DNA of 64,000 nucleotides from Tritrichomonas musculus (taxonomy: Eukaryota; Parabasalia; Tritrichomonadida; Tritrichomonadidae): the NCBI GenBank assembly GCA_039105265.1, contig JAPFFF010000018.1:1240001-1304000 (forward strand), in the 5' to 3' direction. Shown piece after piece: positions 41,761 to 49,600 of the stretch. The position numbers and the translations under genes were made by a program. The notes beneath the pieces were generated by a model. The model saw only the letters and a program-made list of their open reading frames with translations, was not told where the DNA came from and ran no database searches. Position 1 is the stretch's first letter; the number at the start of each line of letters is the position of its first letter.

Positions 41761-42603
41761 TTATTCAGCATAAATAGCAGTTGCAACATATTCACCAAAA
41801 GAAGGCGGTCCTTGAGGTGCTGGTTTTCTAAATTCCAAATTGAACTTGCCGCCTCTCAGTTCAGCGAGCATGTGCAAGTTTGCGAGCGCAATTCCCATGT
41901 CGAAATTTGAGTAATCGTCGACTTTTGCATCAAAGAGATGAACTTCTTTTCCAGAAATAACAAATCTCCATGTTTGGAAGTTGCAAGCAGAAGGACCGGA
42001 TCTTAGCGCAGTCAAGAAGTCTTTCATGAAAGGCTGGTAATCATTCAAATCGTTTTCGCTAATATTTTTCTTTTTTATTCCGTCATAGAAGAGTTGATCA
42101 AATGGGAGTCTTCCTCCTTTAAGACCCATCTTTTCTCTCAACTTTAGGTTCTCTTCTTTAGATGCCTCGCCAGGCCCAAAGGCAATTACTGATGGGACCA
42201 AATATCCCTTGAATCTTTCTTCAGCTAATTTTCTATCATAAGTACCAGCTAGCCAAATTGTATGTATGTGGTTTTGTTCTAGTTTTATTAATGCATGCTG
42301 TGCAATGTATGTGAGATCGATTATGGTGGATCGTTGAATGGTGGTATTGCTTGAAATTTTGCAAACGATAAAGCCTGCTTCATTCGTTATTATATCTAGC
42401 CCATTGTATGAAATTCCGAGTCCTGGTCCTGTCTGAGAAATTTCAACTCCTGCTGAGTGAAACGGTGTGTCAAGTTTGTTCACTTCTTTGACGATTCTTT
42501 CGATAATTTCTGTTTGTTGCCCAGTTAATTGCTGTCCTGGGTAAATCCTGACTGAAAACCTCTTTTGGAAAGCATCAAGAAGACTCAGTGGTTGAGTAGA
42601 CAT
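41761..42603 (-). CDS. Nitroreductase family protein (TM1586 type)
   Basis: The 280-residue protein resembles the TM1586-type putative nitroreductases of bacteria. It starts LDAFQKRFSVRIYPGQQLT (the R-x-S-V-R FMN-binding start). A tandem-fold first half follows, with a second nitroreductase-like half containing RSGPSACNFQTWRFVI, the conserved SPSAxNxQPW-like flavin-binding loop, and ending DMGIALANLHMLAELRGGKF. This family uses FMN to reduce nitro-aromatics or quinones with NAD(P)H; the true substrate is not known. The relatives I know are bacterial or in anaerobic protists, so transfer from a bacterium is inferred. It has higher GC than the flanks, no introns and no targeting peptide, and its promoter has TCATTTT 14 nt from the ATG. 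It is a plausible activator of nitro-drugs such as metronidazole, as other nitroreductases are. Confidence 0.8.
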   Translation of the reverse strand: MSTQPLSLLDAFQKRFSVRIYPGQQLTGQQTEIIERIVKEVNKLDTPFHSAGVEISQTGPGLGISYNGLDIITNEAGFIVCKISSNTTIQRSTIIDLTYIAQHALIKLEQNHIHTIWLAGTYDRKLAEERFKGYLVPSVIAFGPGEASKEENLKLREKMGLKGGRLPFDQLFYDGIKKKNISENDLNDYQPFMKDFLTALRSGPSACNFQTWRFVISGKEVHLFDAKVDDYSNFDMGIALANLHMLAELRGGKFNLEFRKPAPQGPPSFGEYVATAIYAE

Positions 42604-42613
42604 AATTAAAAAA

Positions 42614-42620
42614 AAAATGA
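42614..42620 (-). promoter_or_regulatory. Initiator-like element TCATTTT
   Basis: On the minus strand TCATTTT precedes the nitroreductase ATG by 14 nt, matching the trichomonad initiator. If the gene was acquired from a bacterium, it has gained a host promoter. Confidence 0.5.
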
Positions 42621-42814
42621 AAAATTAACTTTTTTTTGAATTAAATGTTTTGAATAAATTTATTCAATAATTCAGAGACAAAATTTATCGTATTTTAAAT
42701 TTGAATGCTTTTTTTACGATATATTTTTTGAGCAGTTTTTGAATGTTTTTCTTTTCAAAAACAAACACGTGTTTGTTAAAAAAAAAAAAAAAAAAATTCT
42801 TAGTTCTTTTATTA

Positions 42815-42911
42815 AAGTGCGTCCACAATTAAGAAAGTATTTTTTGAATAAGCTCATAGAAATATTGAATAAGTTTTCACAAATTTAACTTTCCTAATAG
42901 TGGACACACTT
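42815..42911. mobile_element. 97-bp miniature inverted-repeat element (MITE), TA-flanked
   Basis: The left end AAGTGCGTCCACAATTAAG and the inverted right end AAGTGTGTCCACTATTAGG match at all but a few positions over about 25 bp. TA dinucleotides flank both ends (42813-42814 and 42912-42913), the target duplication used by Tc1/mariner elements. The core is short and non-coding. It abuts the TAA of the BspA-like gene (42914-42916), so it probably lies in that gene's 3' UTR. Confidence 0.6.
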
Positions 42912-42913
42912 TA

Positions 42914-45900
42914 TTAAATTTTAATCACTTCACATTTTGAGTCAATTCCAAGATTGCTTATATCAATGAATGAAGGAATTGAAATTTCATTAAGTGATGT
43001 GCAATTGTTGAATGCCAACTCCCCGACCGATGTAACTGATGCAGGTATAGAAATTCGAGTGATAGAAGAGCATCCGTTAAAAGCTCTTGGCCCGATTGAA
43101 TTAACAAAATTAGGAATTACAACTTGCACCAAAGAACTGCATCCTTCGAATGAGCTCGATCCAATTGACGTTACAATTGATGGGATAACAACTTGTGTGA
43201 TTGAAGAGCAGCCTTTGAACGCTGATGATTCAATCGATCTGACACATGGAATGTCGATATTTTCAAGCTTTGAGCATCCTTCAAAAGCACTCTTTCCAAT
43301 GTAATTCAAAAGCATCACGTTTGATGATTCGAATGTGACTCTTGAAAGTTCAGAGCATCCTTTAAATGACTTTTGTCCAATTTTAGTCACAGATTTTGGA
43401 ATCATTATTTCAGTGAGTGAAGAACAGTCTTCAAAAGCGCTCGATTCAATTGACTTCACTGATGAAGGAATGACAATGTGAGAAAGATTAATGCACCCTT
43501 TGAATGAAGATGCATTAATCATATCCAAATTTGCGGAAATTTCAACTTGTTGTAGTTTGTCACATCCTTCAAATACATCATCACCAAAATCGGTTACAGA
43601 TGAAGGAATTGTGATTGATGAAAACGCACATTTGCAAAATGAAGAAGAGCCAATCGATGTGACACAAGATGGAATTACAACTCTTGATAAAGATAAGCAT
43701 CCAGCAAATGCACTTGATTCAATTCTGGTAACTGATGACGGAATTGAAATTTGTATGAGTGATGTGCAGCCTTCAAAAGCATTTGATTTTATTACATTTA
43801 CTGAAGATGGAATTACAACTTGATTCAATGATGTGCAGCCTTTGAAAACACTTGATTGAATCTCAGTTACATTATTAGGTATTTCAATCATTATTAATGA
43901 CGTGCATTCTTCAAAAGCGTTGGATTCAATTGATTCCACTGTTGTTGGGATTGTTATTTTAGTTAAATTGAAACACTTATGAAATACAGATTGGCCGATG
44001 AACTTCAATGGTGATGAAATGATTATTAATGATAATGATGTGCATTCTTCAAAAGTATTTGAATTGATGGCAGTGATTGAATTTGGAATGATTATTTGCG
44101 TTAATGAGGAACAGCCTTTGAAAGCATGTGATCCAATGGTTGAAACTGATTTGGGAATGGTAATTGTCGTTAATGTGGAAAAATTTAAAAATGAATTGTC
44201 ATCAATTACTTTGACAGATGGTGGAATTGTGATTTCGGTGATTTGGCCAATCGTTTCATAATTGTATTGGGTCGTTTTTGTAATTGTTGATGAAAGATTT
44301 AGATGATTTAATGATGTACATTTGTCAAATGTGTTGTTTTCAATTCGTGTTTTAAATGGATCAATTGTGATCGATGTAAGTTTGGAACATCGTTCAAAAC
44401 AATTCATTCCAATTGATTTCACTGATGATGGAATTTCAATTTGTGACAATGATGAGCATCCAATGAATGAATTATCACATATTTTTGTTACAGAATTAGG
44501 AATTATTATTTGTGACAATGAAGTGCAACCTTTAAATGCATCTGAACAAATTTGTTCAATATTAGAAGGAAGCACGACATTTTTCAATGCATAGCATTCT
44601 TCGAATACACTTGAATTAATTACATTTATTTGTGGTGGAATGTTAATTTGAGTTAAATTAAAACATTTCTTAAAAGCAGATGATCCAATGGACATAATTG
44701 ATGATGGAATCGATATTTGTGCTAATGCTGAACAGTCTTCAAATGTATGTGAATCGATTTTAATAATCGAATTTGGAATTTTTATTTGCGTTATTGAGAT
44801 ACAACCTTTGAAAGCATAAGATCCAATTGAAGTTACAGATGGCGGAATGATAACTTGTGTTAATAATGAACAGCCTTCAAATGAATGTGATCCAATGGTT
44901 GAAACTGATTTGGGAATGGTAATTGTCGTTAATGTGGAAAAATTTAAAAATGAATTGTCATCAATTACTTTGACAGATGGTGGAATTGTGATTTCGGTGA
45001 TTTGACCAATCGCTTCATAATTGTATTGGGTCGTTTTTGTAATTGTTGATGAAAGATTTAGATGATTTAATGATGTGCATTTGTCAAATGTGTTGTTTTC
45101 AATTCGTGTTTTAAATGGATCAATTGTGATCGATGTAAGTTTGGAACATCGTTCAAAACAATTCATTCCAATTGATTTCACTGATGATGGAATTTCAATT
45201 TGTGACAATGATGAGCATCCAATGAATGAATTATCACATATTTTTGTTACAGAATGAGGAATTATTATTTGTGACAATGAAGTACAACCTTCAAAAGCAT
45301 TTGATTTAATTTCTGTAACTGTAGAAGGAATTGTTACTTGTTTCAATGAAGCACATCCTCCAAATGAGTTGGATTCGATTACTGTTATTGGCGAAAGAAG
45401 ATTTACTTGTGACAAAATTGAACAGCCTTCAAATACATTCGATCCAATAGTCTGAACTGATGAAGGAATTGTTATTTTAGTTAATGATATGCAGCCTTCA
45501 AAAGCACTTTTACCAATCGATGTCACAGATGATGGAATAACAATTTTAGATAATAAAGAACAGCCTTTAAATGATTCATTTCCAATTAATAAACAAGTTG
45601 ATGGAATTACAATTTGCCTCAATGATGAACATCCTGAAAATGCTTTATCTTCAATTGATCTTATGTATTCAGGAAAAGTAACTTCTTGAAGTTGTCCACA
45701 ATTTTGAAATAAGCTACTTGAAATTATTGTGATTTCTGGTGGAATTTTGACTGATGTCAGATTTGCATAAATAATATGTTTTTGTTCTTCAATTCGTGAT
45801 TTTTGTTCTTCAAATTTTGACTCGAAATATTGTTGCATTTTGTTCATTTTTTGCATCATTTCTATATTCATTACATTAAAAATATCATAAATAACACGCA

Positions 45901-46618
45901 TTGAATTCATGTTGTATTCAGGAATATCAAAATAAAATGTCAAAAACTTATTCAAGTATTGAATATCATTTCGACAAATATTAAGATCAGCAAATATTAT
46001 TGATGTTTCTATTTTTTTTTTTTTTTTTAAAATATATCTAATAATAAAATCTTTAATTATTTCATCATTGTCATCATCCTGATTTTGGATTTGTTTTAAA
46101 TTATTATATCTTTTAAAAATACGAAGTAGCATGAAAATAGGTAAAGATAAAAATTGATCATTAAAACTTGTGATAATTTCAATCAAATGGTCACTAATGA
46201 TTCGTTCATAAACAATATTTCCATTTTGTATTATATTTTGTTCATCAGAAAGAAAGTTTTCAACAATTTCTTGGTAATGTTCTGAAATGAAATCATTTGT
46301 AATCTTTACAAGTTGAGGAATTTCGTATTTAATAGCGAGTAAATTCAAATTAACTACGTTTGAAATATTGAGATTAATTTCATTTTCTTTACAAAAAGAA
46401 ATTAGTGCATTAATTGACTCTTGTGAAATATTTTGAAATGATTCTGGTTCATCAAGTAGATTGATGTATATAAGTTTATTAAGTTCATTTTGTTTCCTCG
46501 AAAAGTAATGAGAATATTTGATGAATGATTCAAAGTTAAAAGGATAAAAATTATCCTCATGATAAAAAATTTTATTGTCATTTTGAAATGAATGATTTGC
46601 AAATTTTTCGTTTTTCAT
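42914..46618 (-). CDS. Large BspA-like leucine-rich-repeat protein (LRR_5)
   Basis: The 1,234-residue protein has a non-LRR N-terminal part (residues 1-290), like the BTB-plus-helical start of other trichomonad repeat proteins (YHEDNFYPFNFESFIKYSHYF, then LNLLAIKYEIPQLVKI), with a short coiled coil (QYFESKFEEQKSRIEEQ). About 40 LRR_5 repeats of 23 residues follow, with consensus CSSLTQIxIPSSVTSIGSxAFEG. BspA-like proteins are a huge family in trichomonads and some are surface adhesins. This one shows neither signal peptide nor transmembrane helix, so a cytosolic role is likelier. A block of about 410 bp occurs twice (44125-44535 and 44884-45294), including the odd INPFK-like irregular repeat. 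The gene is divergent from the Sel1 kinase 52 bp away. Confidence 0.88.
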   Translation of the reverse strand: MKNEKFANHSFQNDNKIFYHEDNFYPFNFESFIKYSHYFSRKQNELNKLIYINLLDEPESFQNISQESINALISFCKENEINLNISNVVNLNLLAIKYEIPQLVKITNDFISEHYQEIVENFLSDEQNIIQNGNIVYERIISDHLIEIITSFNDQFLSLPIFMLLRIFKRYNNLKQIQNQDDDNDEIIKDFIIRYILKKKKKIETSIIFADLNICRNDIQYLNKFLTFYFDIPEYNMNSMRVIYDIFNVMNIEMMQKMNKMQQYFESKFEEQKSRIEEQKHIIYANLTSVKIPPEITIISSSLFQNCGQLQEVTFPEYIRSIEDKAFSGCSSLRQIVIPSTCLLIGNESFKGCSLLSKIVIPSSVTSIGKSAFEGCISLTKITIPSSVQTIGSNVFEGCSILSQVNLLSPITVIESNSFGGCASLKQVTIPSTVTEIKSNAFEGCTSLSQIIIPHSVTKICDNSFIGCSSLSQIEIPSSVKSIGMNCFERCSKLTSITIDPFKTRIENNTFDKCTSLNHLNLSSTITKTTQYNYEAIGQITEITIPPSVKVIDDNSFLNFSTLTTITIPKSVSTIGSHSFEGCSLLTQVIIPPSVTSIGSYAFKGCISITQIKIPNSIIKIDSHTFEDCSALAQISIPSSIMSIGSSAFKKCFNLTQINIPPQINVINSSVFEECYALKNVVLPSNIEQICSDAFKGCTSLSQIIIPNSVTKICDNSFIGCSSLSQIEIPSSVKSIGMNCFERCSKLTSITIDPFKTRIENNTFDKCTSLNHLNLSSTITKTTQYNYETIGQITEITIPPSVKVIDDNSFLNFSTLTTITIPKSVSTIGSHAFKGCSSLTQIIIPNSITAINSNTFEECTSLSLIIISSPLKFIGQSVFHKCFNLTKITIPTTVESIESNAFEECTSLIMIEIPNNVTEIQSSVFKGCTSLNQVVIPSSVNVIKSNAFEGCTSLIQISIPSSVTRIESSAFAGCLSLSRVVIPSCVTSIGSSSFCKCAFSSITIPSSVTDFGDDVFEGCDKLQQVEISANLDMINASSFKGCINLSHIVIPSSVKSIESSAFEDCSSLTEIMIPKSVTKIGQKSFKGCSELSRVTFESSNVMLLNYIGKSAFEGCSKLENIDIPCVRSIESSAFKGCSSITQVVIPSIVTSIGSSSFEGCSSLVQVVIPNFVNSIGPRAFNGCSSITRISIPASVTSVGELAFNNCTSLNEISIPSFIDISNLGIDSKCEVIKI
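44125..45294 (-). repeat. Recent internal duplication, about 410-bp copies 759 bp apart
   Basis: The segment starting GATCCAATGGTTGAAACTG at 44130 recurs at 44889 and stays nearly identical for about 400 bp, with only scattered differences (for example GGCCAATCGT against GACCAATCGC). Identity at third codon positions shows a recent duplication or gene conversion within the LRR array. Confidence 0.85.
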
Positions 46619-46657
46619 TCAAAAAAAAAATTTTCCAAATTTTTAATCTCTCAAATT

Positions 46658-46664
46658 TCATTTA
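46658..46664 (+). promoter_or_regulatory. Initiator-like element TCATTTA in a 52-bp divergent promoter
   Basis: TCA(+1)TTTA lies 10 nt before the ATG at 46671. The whole interval to the divergent BspA-like gene is only 52 bp, so both promoters must overlap or lie partly inside the reading frames. Confidence 0.55.
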
Positions 46665-46670
46665 ATAATT

Positions 46671-49600
46671 ATGCTCACTGGATACACAGAATTTAAATCA
46701 ATTTCGTATAAAAAGGATATACGAATGGCCAATAAGAATTTTAATCATTTAGTTAATGATATTTCAATTATTCAGATAATGGATGATGATTTCGACAAAA
46801 GAATTTTCTCAAATATAAAAAACTCAAAAATAATTGTGATTAACAATCAAAAAGTAGAATCCAAAAATTATTTTATTTTATGTTTTGATGATCAATTAAT
46901 TATTATAGATCAATCTAATGTTATTCTTCTCAAACAACTATTTGCAGATATTGATGAATCCAAAATAATATTTATACCGAAAACAAAGGAAGAATTACAA
47001 AAAATCACAGGGATACAATATCATGAATCAAATCCAATTTTGGATAATATATTCCAAGATGAAATTGACAATTTTATTCCAAATTTTCTAATTAGTCAAG
47101 AATATGATTCAAATATAAAATATTTTTGGAATATAATTCAAACATCTTTAGCTGGATACCTCATTAAAAAAAGTTATTTGCCAAATTATAACGATAGAAT
47201 CATTCAATTTATCAATGAAATTGAAAGGCCATTTAAAATAGAAACTTTTTCTAAAGACTATTCAATATCTTTGAGAATGATTGACTCAACTCAAACATCA
47301 TTGATCAATTTAGTATTTCATATTCAAAAACTACAACTTTTCGCAATTAAATCTCAATTTTCAAATGAAAACACGATAAAACGCGAGATTGAAAATTATT
47401 CAAATGTTTCTCATCCATTCATTTCAAAATATTACGGTACTTTGGATAGAAGTGACAAAGCTTTTGTTATGGAATTTATTAATGGGCAAACATTAATAAA
47501 TATTCAGACATTCAAATTCAGTTTTGAACAAAAAATAAATATAATTCTTGAAATTGTTTTCACAATCCAATATCTCCATAATAAACATTTTATTTATCGT
47601 GATTTGAAACCTAATAATATAATAATTGATCATAATAATAGAATTGTACTTATTGATTTTGATAGAATGATTGATGATAAAAGAAAAGATGAGATCAAAA
47701 GCGAAGATTTTACAAAAGATTTCAATTTATTTTTTTCAGCACCAGAACTCAATTGTATTCATGCCGTTCCTACTAATAAATGCGATATTTATTCCATTGG
47801 AAATCTAATTTATTATATAATTAATGAAAAAATGCCACAAAAAGATGATAATGATTCCCATTTACAAAATCGGCATCCAAAATTGCATGATATTGTAATG
47901 AAATGCACAAATACAGATCCAGAAAAAAGGCCAACCGTTATTGAATTAATCAATGATTTGAAAGATTATGTTTCGAATTCAATTAATGAATTTGAAAATC
48001 AAAATTCAAATGAAAATATCATTAAACAAATTAAACTATATGAAGAAATAAATGAACTAACTGAATATGTTGCATTAAAAGACAAAGATTCTTTTTACAA
48101 ACTTGGTTTAATTTTTTATACCAGCCAGAGTATTTTAAAAGATATAAATAAAGCTATGCATTATTTTACTCTAGCAGCTGACCAAAATCAAATTGATGCA
48201 CAATTTATTCTTGGTGAAATTTATATTGAAAGAAATAACGTTAAGCAAGATATAAATAAAGGTCTTAATTATTTGAAATTGGCTTCTGATAATAATAATG
48301 TAAATGCCCAGTTTAAGCTTGCAGAAATTTATGATGAAGGTGTTTATGTGTTAAAAAATGTAAATAAAAGTGTATACTATTTGAAACTTGCTGCTGATCA
48401 AAATGATTCTGATTCTCAATTGATATTGGGAGAAATATATTACAAAGGTGATAAAATAGAGAGAGATATCAATCAAGCAATTCATTATTTCACTCTTGCT
48501 TCAAACCAAAATGATGAAAGAGCCCAATTTTATCTTGGTATCATATATTATGAAGGAGAGTTAGTTGTACCTGATTTGGATAAAGCTATTAAATATTTTA
48601 CTCTCTCTTGTGAGAAGAAGTTTGTTCTATCATTGCTTAATCTTGGTTTAATTTATCAAAATGACAAACAAGATTATGATTCTGCCATTAAATACTTTTC
48701 AATAGCATCTGATTTGAATGATCCACATGCAATGTACTATCTTGGCATAATATATTATGATGAAGAGTTTAATCATCATGATATTAATAAAGCAATTCAT
48801 TATTTTTCACTTGCTTCAGACAACAATTTATCAGAAGCACAAATAATGTTAGGTGATATCTATTTCAAAGGAAAATATGTTCAAAAAGATATTAAAAAAG
48901 CAATTTTTTATTATTCTTTAGCTGCAAATCAGAATGATGCAAATGGAAACTTTATTCTCGGAATAATATATTCAAATGATAAATATGTTAAAAAAGATAT
49001 TAACAAAGCAATCCATCATTATGAAATTGCTGCCAAACAGAATCATATCAAAGCTTTAAATAATTTAGGCTTTTTATTTTTTGAAGGAAAACTAATTGCA
49101 AGAAACATGAATAAAGCTATTTATTATTTTTCTTTATCTGCTGAACAAGGTAATTTAAAAGCTCAATACAACTTGGGGAATATTTATTCAAGAGGAATAG
49201 GTATTCCAAAGAATATCGAAAAAGGAATCCATTATTTGACAATGGCAGCAGAACAAAATGACTCTGATTCACAATTTGATTTAGGCGTTGTTTATCTTCC
49301 AATCGACATCAATAAAGCTTTTTATTATTTGGAGAAATCAGCTATCCAAGGAGAACCAAAAGCTATAAATTATCTTGGAGGTATCTACTATGATGCTATT
49401 TATGTTAAGCGAGACATTGACAAAGCAATCATGTATTTTGAAAGAGCTTCAAATTTGAATGATTCCGACGCACAATACAATCTTGGTGGAATCTATTTTG
49501 AAGGCAAATATATTAAAAAAGATATCAATAAAGCAATACATTATCTAACATTAGCTGCAAACCATCATCATCCAGAAGCTTTATATAATCTTGGATTTAT

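Larger units (their letters stand above)
42604..42913. other. Intergenic region holding a miniature inverted-repeat element
   Basis: AT-rich with a long poly(A) run (about 42779-42797), followed by the 97-bp inverted-repeat element that ends right at the stop codon of the BspA gene. Confidence 0.6.

Noticed and set aside
42954-45689. Plus-strand frames opposite the BspA-like gene
   Set aside because: Periodic shadows of the 23-residue LRR; no start context or features of their own.
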